Assembly: GCA_903837135.1 (NCBI GenBank)
Contig: CAILTK010000038.1
Coordinates: forward strand, 1-64,000
Source of the DNA: an uncultured Caulobacterales bacterium
GTDB lineage: Bacteria; Pseudomonadota; Alphaproteobacteria; Caulobacterales; Caulobacteraceae
Reading direction: 5' to 3'
DNA: 64,000 nucleotides
The notes under the pieces: model-generated
Database searches by the model: none
What the model was told of the DNA's origin: nothing
What the model saw: the letters and a program-made list of their open reading frames with translations, nothing else
Position numbers and translations under genes: made by a program
In this document: positions 42,636 through 51,528 of the stretch, piece by piece
Position numbering within the stretch: the first letter of the stretch is position 1
Layout of the letters: each line of letters starts with the position of its first letter

Positions 42636-45278
42636 ATGGTTCAGATCGACCGGCGGGGCGTGGTGAGTGCGGGCGTCGCCGCGGCGTTGGGAGCGCCGGC
42701 GGCGGCCCGTCCGGCGGCGATCGACGCAGACGCCCTGATGCAGTCCGGCATATCCCACGACCTCGCCCTCCGGCGCGCCGCCGTCCTGTCGGACGTACGC
42801 TACGACCTCAGTCTCGATCTTACCCGGCGCGACCGTGCCGACGGCGAGGTGGAGATCCAGGTTCGCCGACGCCCCGCCGCCGGCGATCTGATCGTCGACT
42901 TCCGAGGTCCCAGCCTGACCGGCGTCCGCGTCAACGGCCACGCCGTCACCGATCTCGATTGGCGTGACGGGCATCTGCGGATTCCCGAGCGGTATCTGAT
43001 GGCGGGCCTCAACCGCATCGGCGCGCGCTTCACCACGCCCATCGCCGCGAGCGGCGCGCCGATCATCCGCTTCGACGACAAGAGCGACGGCGCTACCTAC
43101 CTCTACACCCTGCTGGTGCCGAGCGACGCCAACCTCTTGTTTCCCTGCTTCGACCAGCCCGACCTGAAGGCGCGCTTGCGCTGGCGGCTCCTTGTCCCCG
43201 GCGCCTGGAGCGTGCTCGCCAACGCCCGCGCCCTGAGCCACCACGCCGCGGGCGAAGCGGTAAGGTGGACCTTCGCGCCGACCGAGCCGATCCCCACCTA
43301 CCTCGCCGCCTTCGCCGCCGGTCCGTGGGCGCTGTTCCCTTCCGCCCCGCCGGGCGAGCGGCCGATCACCCTCTACGCCCGCGCCTCGCGCCGCAAGGAG
43401 GTGGACGCCGAGGCGATCGTCGGCGCCAACCGCGCCGCCGCCCACTGGCTCGAAGGCTGGTTCGGCGTCCCGTTTCCGTTCAGCAAGCTCGACGCCCTCT
43501 TGGCGCCGGCCTTCCCGTTCGGCGGCATGGAGCACGTGGGCGAGATCTTCTACAACGAGAACAGCTTCATCTTCCGCGAACCGCCGACCCTGTCGCAGCG
43601 GCTCGGTCGCGATTCCACCGTCTATCACGAGGTCAGCCACCAGTGGTTCGGCGACCTCGTCACCATGAGATGGTTCGACGACCTGTGGCTCAAGGAGGGG
43701 TTCGCCACCTACATGGGCGCCCGCGTCCAGGCCGAGCTGCACCCGGAGAGCGAGGCGTGGAAGACTTTCTATCTGCGCAACAAGCCCGCCGCCTACGCGG
43801 CCGACGGCACGCGGGGGACCAACTCCGTGTGGCAACCCCTGGCCAACCTCGACGGAGCCAAGAGCAATTACGGGCCGATCGTCTACAACAAGGCGCCGTC
43901 GATCATAAAGCAGCTGGGCTTCCTGGTCGGCGACCAGGCCTTCCGCGCCGGCCTGCACCAGTTCCTGACCCGACACGCCTACGCCAACGCCGGCTGGCGC
44001 GACCTGCTGTCGGCGGTCGAGCAGAGCTCGGGCCGGCCGCTGACGTCGTTCGGCGAGCAGTACATCCTGCGCGCCGGCATGCCGCGGGTGGACACCGTTC
44101 TGGAGCTCGCCGACGGCAGGATCGGCCGCCTGGCTCTGACTCAGCGCCCGGTACGGGCCCTGCCGAACGATCCCGGCGGGTTCTGGCCGATCAAGGTGCA
44201 GGTCCGGCTGGGCTATGCCGGCAAGCCGGACGTGGTGCTGCCGGTGCGGTTCGAGGCGGCCGAGGTCGAGGTCGCCGAGGCGCAGGGCCTGCCCGCGCCG
44301 GACTATGTGTGGGCCAACGACGGCGACTACGGCTATGGCCTGTTCCTGCCGGACGCCCGCAGCGCCGACTGGATCGCCGGACACGTGGGCTCGGTGAAGG
44401 ACGGCCTGCTCCGGGCCATGCTGTGGGGCGCCCTCTGGGACCTGGTGCGCGACCTCCGCCTGCCGCCGACCCGGTTCGTGGAGATCGCCCTCGGCGCCCT
44501 GCCGGGCGAGGCCGACGAACAGATCGCCGACGTCGTTCTCGGTCACGCCGGGACCGCCCTCGTCCGCCTTGTGTCGGCCGCCGACGCGGACCGGCTGTTC
44601 CCCCTGTGGGAGGATCTCCTGGCCCGCCGCGCCGAGGATCCCGTCCTGGCCTATGGCCTGCGCAAGGACAGCCTGGACAGCCTGATCGCCACCGCCCGCG
44701 GCCCGGACGCCCGTAAGCGTCTGCGCGACCTCCTGGCCGGCGCTGTCCTGTTCGACGGCGCGCCGGTGAAGCAGGTCACCCGCTGGAACATCGTCCGCCG
44801 CCTGCTGGCCCTGGGCGAGCCGGACGCTCCGGCGCTGTTCGAGGCGGAGGTGAAGCACGACGCCACGCCGGAGGCCGGCCGCAGCGCCTTCATCGCCCGC
44901 GCCGCCACGCCCGACGCGGCGGTCAAGCGCGACGCTTTCGCCCGCTACCTCGACGATCCCAGCCTGAACGAGGAGTGGGTCTCATCCAGCCTCGCCGCCT
45001 TCAACACCCCGGATCAGTCCGGCCTCACCCAACCCTTCCTCGCGCCGGCGCTGGACAAGCTGGAATGGATTCGCGAACACCGCCGCATCTTCTTCCTGGC
45101 GGCGTGGATCAACGCCTTCATCGGCGGCCAGAAGAACGAGGCGGCGCTGGACACAGTGGACCGCTTCCTGGCCGGCCGGCCGACCCTGCCGATCGACATC
45201 CGCCGCAAGGTGCTGGAGGCCCGGGACGAACTCGAGCGCGTGGTCGCGGTGCGGCGTGCTGCGGGGGCGGCGGTCTGA
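42636..45278 (+). CDS. M1-family zinc aminopeptidase, exported
   Basis: An 880-residue metallopeptidase. A twin-arginine-like or Sec signal may be present (VQIDRRGVVSAGVAAALGAPAAA). The substrate-binding exopeptidase motif is FGGMEHVG, a variant of GAMEN, and the zinc site is HEVSHQWFGDL followed by E in LWLKEGFA, giving HEXXH-X18-E. An ERAP1-like helical C-terminal domain follows. M1 enzymes cleave N-terminal residues from peptides. ATG 42636 has the strong ribosome site GGGGAGGGG. No partner genes are evident; the protein is likely periplasmic and aids peptide use. Confidence 0.92.
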   Translation: MVQIDRRGVVSAGVAAALGAPAAARPAAIDADALMQSGISHDLALRRAAVLSDVRYDLSLDLTRRDRADGEVEIQVRRRPAAGDLIVDFRGPSLTGVRVNGHAVTDLDWRDGHLRIPERYLMAGLNRIGARFTTPIAASGAPIIRFDDKSDGATYLYTLLVPSDANLLFPCFDQPDLKARLRWRLLVPGAWSVLANARALSHHAAGEAVRWTFAPTEPIPTYLAAFAAGPWALFPSAPPGERPITLYARASRRKEVDAEAIVGANRAAAHWLEGWFGVPFPFSKLDALLAPAFPFGGMEHVGEIFYNENSFIFREPPTLSQRLGRDSTVYHEVSHQWFGDLVTMRWFDDLWLKEGFATYMGARVQAELHPESEAWKTFYLRNKPAAYAADGTRGTNSVWQPLANLDGAKSNYGPIVYNKAPSIIKQLGFLVGDQAFRAGLHQFLTRHAYANAGWRDLLSAVEQSSGRPLTSFGEQYILRAGMPRVDTVLELADGRIGRLALTQRPVRALPNDPGGFWPIKVQVRLGYAGKPDVVLPVRFEAAEVEVAEAQGLPAPDYVWANDGDYGYGLFLPDARSADWIAGHVGSVKDGLLRAMLWGALWDLVRDLRLPPTRFVEIALGALPGEADEQIADVVLGHAGTALVRLVSAADADRLFPLWEDLLARRAEDPVLAYGLRKDSLDSLIATARGPDARKRLRDLLAGAVLFDGAPVKQVTRWNIVRRLLALGEPDAPALFEAEVKHDATPEAGRSAFIARAATPDAAVKRDAFARYLDDPSLNEEWVSSSLAAFNTPDQSGLTQPFLAPALDKLEWIREHRRIFFLAAWINAFIGGQKNEAALDTVDRFLAGRPTLPIDIRRKVLEARDELERVVAVRRAAGAAV

Positions 45279-45369
45279 TCAATCCCCGTGGCCGTTGGCC
45301 TTGCGCGAAGGATCCACCCTTCGTCGCCCCCAAGACCGGCTCGTGGACGAGATTGGCTCCGCAGGTGGG

Positions 45370-45969
45370 TCAGCCCGCTTCCGATCGGGTGTCGGGCCGC
45401 CGAAGCCCGTCCATCAATACGTCGATCAGCCGCTTGGCGCTGATGTCCCAACCGGGTCCCGAGGCGCCGTAGGCGAAACCGATCAGGGCATGGGTCAGAT
45501 CGCCGGCGCCGATGTCGGTGCGGATCTCGCCGCTGGCTTTGGCGGCCTCGACCAGACGGTTCACCGCGCCGTTGATCAGGACGCCGGAGGCGGCGAACAT
45601 TTCGGATGCGCCGCCGGCCATCGAGCCGAGGGCCGGCGCGATCAGCTTCTTGGTGGCGATATAGTCGACGAACAGGTGCATCCAGTCGTGCATCGCCTCG
45701 CCCGCCGTCCGTGTCTCCAACAGCCGCTCGGCCGCGTTCGCCAGGGTCTGCACTTCGCGCCGGTAGACCGCCTCGAGGATGGCGTCGCGGGTCGGGAAAT
45801 GCCGGTAAAGGGTGCCGATGCCCACCTGCGCCCGTCGGGCGATCTCCTCGAGGCTGGCGTCGGCGCCGGCCTCGGTGAAAGCCGTCTTCGCCGCGTCGAT
45901 CAGCCGTTCTCGGTTGCGCTGAGCGTCGATCCGCGGCTTGCGGGCCGCCCTGCTGGTTTCGACGCTCAC
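45370..45969 (-). CDS. TetR-family regulator, divergent from SDR gene
   Basis: A 199-residue TetR protein with the DNA-binding domain RNRERLIDAAKTAFTEAGADASLEEIARRAQV then GIGTLYRHFPTRDAILEAVY, and a C-terminal domain of the TetR_C group. It converges with the M1 aminopeptidase and is divergent from a short-chain dehydrogenase 144 bases away. The palindrome at 45982-46006 in the shared region is the likely operator, so it should repress itself and the dehydrogenase. Confidence 0.92.
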   Translation of the reverse strand: MSVETSRAARKPRIDAQRNRERLIDAAKTAFTEAGADASLEEIARRAQVGIGTLYRHFPTRDAILEAVYRREVQTLANAAERLLETRTAGEAMHDWMHLFVDYIATKKLIAPALGSMAGGASEMFAASGVLINGAVNRLVEAAKASGEIRTDIGAGDLTHALIGFAYGASGPGWDISAKRLIDVLMDGLRRPDTRSEAG

Positions 45970-45981
45970 GATCCGCCCTTG

Positions 45982-46006
45982 ATATCCGGAGGTAGCCTCC
46001 GCATAT
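45982..46006. promoter_or_regulatory. 25-bp near-perfect palindrome, candidate TetR operator
   Basis: Arms CGGAGG and CCTCCG are separated by TAG, and outer ATAT blocks lie at the mirrored positions on both sides, with a single C/C mismatch between. It is 12 bases from the TetR start and 108 from the SDR start. Confidence 0.65.
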
Positions 46007-46113
46007 TTGCCGGAGAAGCCCTTCGCTTATAAGCCCCGGCGAAAATCCCCACAACCGGGTCGCCGCCCGGAGGGCCGTCACGACTCGATGCGAGCCTGAA
46101 AGCGGAGACGACA

Positions 46114-47073
46114 ATGGCAGGACCTTTCGGCGCGACCTCGACCACCGACGAGGTGCTCGACGGCGTGGATCTCAGCGGCAAGCGGATCCTGGTGACCGGC
46201 GTATCCGCCGGGCTGGGGGTCGAGACGGCGCGAGCCCTGGCGGCTCACGGCGCCTTCGTGGTCGGCGCCGCGCGCAACCTCGACAAGGCCAGGACCGCGA
46301 CCCAGGTGGTGCGCGCCGGCGCCAAGAACGGCGGCGGGCTCGACCTGGTGGAGCTTGACCTCGCCTCGCTGGCCAGTGTGCGGGCCTGCGCCGACGCGCT
46401 GGTGGCGGCGGGCGAGCGGTTCGACCTGGTGATCGCAAACGCCGGCGTGATGGCCTGCCCCAAGGGGGTGACGGCCGATGGCTTCGAGACCCAGTTCGGC
46501 ACGAACCACCTTGGCCATTTCGTGCTGGTCAACCGGATCGCGTCGCTGTTCAAGCCGGGCGCGCGGCTGGTCAACCTGTCCTCGTCGGGCCACCGGTTCG
46601 CCGACGTCGATCTCGAGGATCCCAACTTCGACCACACGCCTTATGCCGAGTTTGTCGCCTACGGCCGGTCCAAGACCGCCAATGTCCTGTTCGCGGTCGA
46701 GTTCGACCGGCGTCACAAGGACCGCGGGATCCGCGCCACGGCGGTTCATCCCGGCGGCATCCAGACCGAACTCGGCCGCTACATGACCCCCGAGATCACC
46801 GCCGACCTGATCCGCGAGATCAACGCCAACCAGCCGGAGGGCGCGCCGGCGTTCAGCTGGAAGACGATACCCCAGGGGGCCGCGACCTCGGTCTGGGCCG
46901 GCGTCGTCGCCCCCGCCGACGCGGTCGGCGCGCACTTCTGCGAGGACTGCCACGTGGCCGAGATCGTCGAGGACCCGGGCTTCCGCGGCGGCGTGCGCGC
47001 CTACGCCCTCGACCCCGAGCACGCCAAGGCCCTCTGGGCCAAGAGCGAGGCGATGGTCGGCGAGCGGTTCTGA
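46114..47073 (+). CDS. Short-chain dehydrogenase/reductase (retinol dehydrogenase-like)
   Basis: A cytoplasmic NAD(P)-dependent oxidoreductase of 319 residues. The cofactor loop is TGVSAGLG (near residue 29), followed by IANAGVMACPKG, FGTNHLGHFVLVNR, the catalytic Ser in NLSSSGHRF and Tyr/Lys in YGRSK. The extended C-terminal part and the long gap between the strands fit the human RDH/WWOX-like group. ATG 46114 is used. Probably controlled by the divergent TetR repressor; substrate unknown, likely a small carbonyl or alcohol that induces the repressor. Confidence 0.9.
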   Translation: MAGPFGATSTTDEVLDGVDLSGKRILVTGVSAGLGVETARALAAHGAFVVGAARNLDKARTATQVVRAGAKNGGGLDLVELDLASLASVRACADALVAAGERFDLVIANAGVMACPKGVTADGFETQFGTNHLGHFVLVNRIASLFKPGARLVNLSSSGHRFADVDLEDPNFDHTPYAEFVAYGRSKTANVLFAVEFDRRHKDRGIRATAVHPGGIQTELGRYMTPEITADLIREINANQPEGAPAFSWKTIPQGAATSVWAGVVAPADAVGAHFCEDCHVAEIVEDPGFRGGVRAYALDPEHAKALWAKSEAMVGERF

Positions 47074-47092
47074 GCGGACTTCGCCCCCGCCC

Positions 47093-48841
47093 TCAGGCCG
47101 CGGCCTCGGTCGTGGCGGCGGGGGCGTCGTCGAGCACCCGGTTCAGGGCGAAGAACAGGGCTTCGGCCTGGATCGGCTTGGAGACGCAGTCGTCCATCTC
47201 GGCCGCCTCGTACTGCATGAGCTGATGGCTCATGGCGTTGGCGGTCAGGGCGATGATCGGGGTTCGTCGTCTGCGGGCCTGCCGCTCGCGCGCGCGGATC
47301 TCGAGCGACGCCTGCACGCCGTCCATGATCGGCATCTGTACGTCCATCAGGATCACATCCCAATCGTGATCGGCCCACGCGGCCACGGCCTCGGCGCCGT
47401 TCTCGACCAGGGTCGGCTCGATCCCCACCTGCTCGAGCAGGGTCTTCAGCACCAGCCGGTTCACCGCATTGTCCTCGGCCGCCAGCACGCGCAGCGGTGT
47501 CTCCGCATCGCGCGTGGCCGGCGAGGTATCGGCCCGGGCGTCGGCGGCCGGCGCAAAGTCCGCGAGTCGCTCGAGCGGCAGGAGGGCGGTGAAGGTCGAG
47601 CCGGCGCCGAGTCGGCTCTGCGCGGTGATGGTTCCGCCCATCATCTCGGCGATCTGGCGCGAAATGGCCAGCCCGAGTCCCGTGCCGCCGTATCGCCGCG
47701 TGGTCGACGCATCGAGCTGGGAGAACTTGGTGAACAGCCGGTTCAGCTGGTCGGTCGGCATGCCTATGCCGGTGTCCGACACCTTCAGCCGCAACACCCC
47801 GTCTTCGGCCCGGTCGATGTCGAGGCTGATCTCGCCGGCCTCGGTGAACTTCAGCGCGTTCGACAGCAAGTTGGCCAAGACCTGCCGAATCCGCGCCGGA
47901 TCGCCGCGGTATACGCCGGTGGCGATCGGCGAGAGCGCCACCTTCAGATCGATCCCCTTACCGTTTACGAGCGGCGCGAAGGACGCCTCGACAGCGCCCA
48001 CCAGATCGCCGAGATCAAAGGGTGTGGCGTCGTACTCCAAGCGTCCCGCCTCGATCTTGGCCAGGTCGAGCACATCGTTGAGCAGGGTCAGCAGGGTCTC
48101 ACCCGACTGGCGCACCACGCCCAGGCGGTCGCGCTGCACGGCGCTGAGGTCGTCGGCGGCCATCACCTGCGCCATCCCGATCACCCCGTTCAAAGGCGTG
48201 CGGATTTCGTGGCTCATGGTGGCCAGGAACTCGCTCTTGGCGGCGTTGGCGGCCCCGGCTTCCACGGCGTTGCGTTCGGCGGCGTCCCGGGCCTCGGCCA
48301 GACGCCGCTCCACCGTCCGCCGGTTCAGCACGTGATCCACCACATAGGCGAAGAAGCAGGCGTCGGCGATCACGGCGACGATCGTGGACAGGGGAGACTC
48401 CGTCCGCGTCGACACGACGATGCCCACCAGCGTCGCCGCGAACAGGGCGCTGAGCGAACCGGCCCCGACCAGAGCCGACAGGACGAATTCGCTGGTGCTG
48501 CTGAGCGCGATCGCCGCGAACATGACCAGCGCCGCGATCGCCGCGCCGTGGCCGCCGCTCGATAGCAGGGCCAGAGGCAGGCTCGCGTAGATGGCGGTGC
48601 TGACGAAGGTGGTGGCGGCCAGCGCGGCGGCCGGCGGCAGGCGGGGCGTCCTCCCGCGCATCAGCCAGGCGTAGAACAGCTGCGCCCCGCCGATCAGGAA
48701 GAGATTGACGGCGAGCCAGGCGACCACCTCGCCGCATGGAAGCCAGGCCGTGGAGCCCGCGGCGGCGACCAGGGTGAACGGAAGCGCCATGAAAACGTCG
48801 CGGCGACGAAAGCGAACGAGAAGCTCGATGGGTGAACGCAT
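47093..48841 (-). CDS. Hybrid histidine kinase with receiver domain
   Basis: About 582 residues. Six or so transmembrane helices in the first 175 residues ([54 protein letters not shown]) form a membrane sensor with almost no periplasmic domain. The kinase core has [38 protein letters not shown] and [12 protein letters not shown] receiver domain follows with the phospho-acceptor in [13 protein letters not shown] (about residue 500), and a short Ala/Thr-rich tail. ATG 48841 is taken; a GTG at 48853 is possible. It is divergent from a stress-type operon and may be part of its regulation. Confidence 0.92.
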   Translation of the reverse strand: MRSPIELLVRFRRRDVFMALPFTLVAAAGSTAWLPCGEVVAWLAVNLFLIGGAQLFYAWLMRGRTPRLPPAAALAATTFVSTAIYASLPLALLSSGGHGAAIAALVMFAAIALSSTSEFVLSALVGAGSLSALFAATLVGIVVSTRTESPLSTIVAVIADACFFAYVVDHVLNRRTVERRLAEARDAAERNAVEAGAANAAKSEFLATMSHEIRTPLNGVIGMAQVMAADDLSAVQRDRLGVVRQSGETLLTLLNDVLDLAKIEAGRLEYDATPFDLGDLVGAVEASFAPLVNGKGIDLKVALSPIATGVYRGDPARIRQVLANLLSNALKFTEAGEISLDIDRAEDGVLRLKVSDTGIGMPTDQLNRLFTKFSQLDASTTRRYGGTGLGLAISRQIAEMMGGTITAQSRLGAGSTFTALLPLERLADFAPAADARADTSPATRDAETPLRVLAAEDNAVNRLVLKTLLEQVGIEPTLVENGAEAVAAWADHDWDVILMDVQMPIMDGVQASLEIRARERQARRRRTPIIALTANAMSHQLMQYEAAEMDDCVSKPIQAEALFFALNRVLDDAPAATTEAAA

Positions 48842-48896
48842 ACGGATCCACACGCTGACTTCGGTTCGGATACACCCGTGAGCTTAAGATGCGATC

Positions 48897-48922
48897 AACG
48901 GGAGGATGATTCCGCCGTTTCC
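48897..48922 (-). promoter_or_regulatory. Possible EcfG-type promoter for the hybrid kinase (degenerate)
   Basis: On the minus strand, GGAAA and CGTT are separated by 17 bases. The consensus is GGAAC, so one position differs. The CGTT is about 55 bases upstream of the kinase start. The match is weak alone, but it is next to a consensus site on the other strand. Confidence 0.4.
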
Positions 48923-48946
48923 CGCCGGACTCGTGCGCAGTCTGCC

Positions 48947-48972
48947 GGAACCGCAGCTCCGCCCTGGCCGTT
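48947..48972 (+). promoter_or_regulatory. EcfG (general stress sigma factor) consensus promoter
   Basis: GGAAC and CGTT are separated by exactly 17 bases, which fits the alphaproteobacterial EcfG/SigT consensus GGAAC-N16-17-CGTT. It lies 32 bases upstream of the 25-residue membrane peptide start. The expected transcript would cover the peptide, the membrane protein and the DUF2252 gene. Confidence 0.7.
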
Positions 48973-49004
48973 CGAAAGCTCAACCAATCCCAAGGGAGGC
49001 TGAC

Positions 49005-49082
49005 ATGGGCCGCAGTATTCTTCTCCTTCTTCTCGGCGTTCCTCTGCCGGTGGTGATCCTTCTCGCCCTGTTCTGGCATTGA
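49005..49082 (+). CDS. 25-residue single-pass membrane microprotein
   Basis: The frame is ATG 49005 to TGA 49082. The start MGRSILLLLLG leads into a Leu/Val-rich helix with one Pro-Leu-Pro break, ending FWH. The ribosome site AAGGGAGG is 5 bases ahead, and the stop overlaps the region of the ribosome site (GAGG) for the next gene, so translation is probably coupled. The EcfG promoter just upstream suggests stress induction. The size is below most gene-calling limits. It resembles short hydrophobic proteins seen in stress regions of alphaproteobacteria; function is unknown. Confidence 0.72.
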   Translation: MGRSILLLLLGVPLPVVILLALFWH

Positions 49083-49090
49083 GGCCAGTC

Positions 49091-49657
49091 ATGACCGACG
49101 AACTCGTCATCGTGCAGGAGGTGGCGGCGGCGCCCCTGGCCTCCGCCGTGTCCTGGCCGGCGATCTTCGGGGGCGCGGTGGTCGCCATGGCCGTATCGCT
49201 GATCTTCGCGGTGCTCGGCGCGGGCTTCGCCGCCGGCGCGCTGGCCGCCTGGCCCAATCCCGGGCGTCACCTGACCAGCTTCTCGGTGTGGAGCGGGGTC
49301 TGGATCATCGTCACCCAATGGGTGTCGGCCGGGGTCGGCGGCTATCTGGCCGGTCGGCTGCGCACGCGCTGGCACGGGCTGCATACCCATGAGGTGTTCT
49401 TCCGCGACACCGCCAACGGCCTGATCACCTGGGCGCTGGCGACCCTCGTCGTCGCCGGACTGGGCGCTGCGCTGGCCGGCGCCGGCGCGCCGGACGCGGC
49501 GGTCGCCACCCAGCAGGCCTCGGCCGACGCCGTCGAAGCGGCGCGCAAGGCCGGAGCCGCCTTCTCGGTGTTCACCGGCATTTCGCTACTCGTGGGGGCC
49601 TTCGTCGCCTCCGTCGCCGCCGCCCTCGGCGGCCAGGAGCGGGACATGCACGCTTGA
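49091..49657 (+). CDS. Membrane protein of unknown function in stress-type operon
   Basis: A 188-residue inner-membrane protein with four likely helices: SWPAIFGGAVVAMAVSLIFAVLGAGFAAG, SVWSGVWIIVTQWVSAGVGGYLAG, ANGLITWALATLVVAGLGAALAGAG, and GISLLVGAFVASVAAALGG. It is full length and repeats a glycine-rich pattern. ATG 49091 has GAGG 6 bases upstream, overlapping the microprotein stop; the next gene overlaps by 4 bases. I recognise it only as a family of small unnamed membrane proteins. Context suggests envelope protection under stress. Confidence 0.8.
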   Translation: MTDELVIVQEVAAAPLASAVSWPAIFGGAVVAMAVSLIFAVLGAGFAAGALAAWPNPGRHLTSFSVWSGVWIIVTQWVSAGVGGYLAGRLRTRWHGLHTHEVFFRDTANGLITWALATLVVAGLGAALAGAGAPDAAVATQQASADAVEAARKAGAAFSVFTGISLLVGAFVASVAAALGGQERDMHA

Positions 49658-50826
49658 AGCTTCCCACGCCGGACGAGCGCGGCGACCTGCTCAAGGACCG
49701 GCAAAGGCGCAAGATGGCGCGATCGGCGCAGACCTACGTACGGGGCGCCACCGTTCAGTTCTATGATTGGTTGACCCAGGACGGTCGGGCCCTCCCCGAG
49801 GGCCCTCCCGTGTGGATCTGCGGCGACTGCCACTACGGCAACCTCGGCCCTGTGGCCAACGCCAAGGGCGAGGTCGCCATCCAGATCCGCGACCTCGATC
49901 AGACGGTGGTCGGCAATCCGGCGCACGACCTGATCCGGCTGGCTTTCTCCTTGGCCAGTGCGGCGCGGGGCTTTGATCTGCCGGGGATCACCACCGCCCG
50001 GCTCGTGGAGCAGGCCGTGGAGGGCTATATCGCCGCCCTCGTCGCCGAAGCGGGAGAGGCGCAAGACAAGCCGCCCCTCATCAAGGGGCTGCTGCGCGAG
50101 TCCAAGCAGCGCAGCTGGCGGCACCTGGCGCGCGAGCGGATCAAGGACCTCGAGCCGTCCATTCCGCTCGGCAAACGGTTCTGGCCGCTCGGCAAGGACG
50201 AACGCGGCGCTCTGGGGGAACTGGTCGAGGACGCCCGGATCCGCGACCTGATCACCGGCCTGCATTCCCGTCCCAGCGATGCGGATATCAAGCTGGTCGA
50301 CGCCGCCTACTGGGTGAAAGGCTGCAGTTCGCTGGGGTTGATGCGCTTCGCCGTGCTGGTGGAGATCGGGGACGGCAAGACCGCCCAGCTCAGCCTCGTC
50401 GACGTCAAGGAGGCGACCCGCGCCAGCGCGCCGCGGTCGGCCGACCACCCGACCCCGCGCGACAACGGCGAGCGGGTGGTCGAAGGCGCCAGACACCTGG
50501 CGCCCTTCCTTGGCCAGCGAATGGCGTCCGGGCGGGTGCTGGGTAAATCGGTCTTCGTGCGCGAACTGTTGCCGCAGGACCTGAAGCTCGAGATCGACGC
50601 CCTGGAGCCGGAAGAAGCCGTCACGGTCGGAGGCTTCCTGGCGGGCGTGGTCGGGCGCGCGCACGGGCGGCAGATGTCCAGAGAGGACCGCCAGGCCTGG
50701 GCCAAGACCCTGGGCGAGGGCCGCTCCAAGACCCTCGACGCCCCGTCCTGGCTCTGGCGCAGCGTGGTCGACCTCATGGGCAGCCACGAAGCGGCCTACC
50801 TCGACCACTGCCGCCAGTTCGCGTGA
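49654..50826 (+). CDS. DUF2252-family protein with kinase-like fold
   Basis: A 390-residue cytoplasmic protein. WICGDCHYGNLGP (about residue 51-63) and IRDLDQTVVGNPAHDLIRLA match the DUF2252 family and resemble the catalytic HGDxHxxN and DFD motifs of aminoglycoside-phosphotransferase-like kinases. Biochemical role is unknown. TTG 49654 overlaps the stop of the membrane protein (TTGA). It is the last gene of the stress-type operon with the EcfG promoter at 48947. Confidence 0.88.
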   Translation: MKLPTPDERGDLLKDRQRRKMARSAQTYVRGATVQFYDWLTQDGRALPEGPPVWICGDCHYGNLGPVANAKGEVAIQIRDLDQTVVGNPAHDLIRLAFSLASAARGFDLPGITTARLVEQAVEGYIAALVAEAGEAQDKPPLIKGLLRESKQRSWRHLARERIKDLEPSIPLGKRFWPLGKDERGALGELVEDARIRDLITGLHSRPSDADIKLVDAAYWVKGCSSLGLMRFAVLVEIGDGKTAQLSLVDVKEATRASAPRSADHPTPRDNGERVVEGARHLAPFLGQRMASGRVLGKSVFVRELLPQDLKLEIDALEPEEAVTVGGFLAGVVGRAHGRQMSREDRQAWAKTLGEGRSKTLDAPSWLWRSVVDLMGSHEAAYLDHCRQFA

Positions 50827-50848
50827 GCGGCGGGCGCGCAGGGAGGAT

Positions 50849-51481
50849 CTATTCGGTACTCTTCAGCACCTTCGCCACCTCCGCGGCCAGCCGGGCGGCG
50901 ATGATCTTCACGCCGGCGGCGTTGGGATGCAGGCCGTCGGCCTGCTTGAGGGCGATCTTGTCCTCGACCCCCTCGAGCAGGTGGCCGGCCAGGGCGACAT
51001 GCTCCTGGCGGGCGACGGCGGGGAAGACCGCGTCGAAGGACCGGCCGTAGGCGCCGGACCCCGCCCGCGGCGTCGCGCTGCCGGTCAGGACCACGCGAAT
51101 GTGGCGCGCCTTGAGCCGGCGGACGATCGCCACAAGGTTGGCCTGCACGCGCTTGGGGTCGACAGACTGCAGATAGTCGTTGGCGCCGAGCTCGACCACG
51201 CAGACCCGGGTGTCTGGCTCGACGCTGAAATCGACCCGCGCCAGGCCGCCGGCGGTGGTGTCGCCTGAAACGCCGGCGCCGCGCACCACCGCGTCGACAC
51301 CCACCGCCTTCAGCGCGGCCTGCAGCTGAGCGGGGGCGGCCTGGCTCTCCGGCAGCCCCAGACCGGCGGTGATCGAGTCGCCGAGGATGGTGACCACCGG
51401 CGCGGCCTTCGGAGGCGGGGGCGCGGCGGCCGCCGGCATGGCGCAGAGCAGGGCGGCGATGGCGGCGAGCGATCGGATCAT
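50849..51481 (-). CDS. tesA: TesA-like SGNH/GDSL esterase (arylesterase/thioesterase I)
   Basis: A 210-residue periplasmic hydrolase. Signal peptide RSLAAIAALLCAMPAAAAP. The nucleophile is in TILGDSITAGLGL (block I), Gly in the GVSGDTTAGG region (block II), Asn in VVELGANDYL (block III) and Asp/His in DGLHPN (block V). TesA homologues act as lysophospholipase, thioesterase and arylesterase. It is divergent from an ABC transporter pair by 47 bases, the same arrangement as tesA/ybbA-ybbP in Escherichia coli. Convergent with the DUF2252 gene. Confidence 0.92.
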   Translation of the reverse strand: MIRSLAAIAALLCAMPAAAAPPPPKAAPVVTILGDSITAGLGLPESQAAPAQLQAALKAVGVDAVVRGAGVSGDTTAGGLARVDFSVEPDTRVCVVELGANDYLQSVDPKRVQANLVAIVRRLKARHIRVVLTGSATPRAGSGAYGRSFDAVFPAVARQEHVALAGHLLEGVEDKIALKQADGLHPNAAGVKIIAARLAAEVAKVLKSTE

Positions 51482-51528
51482 GTCACCCTATGTATGCCTC
51501 CTAGACCCCCGCGCCATAAGGCTCCCGT

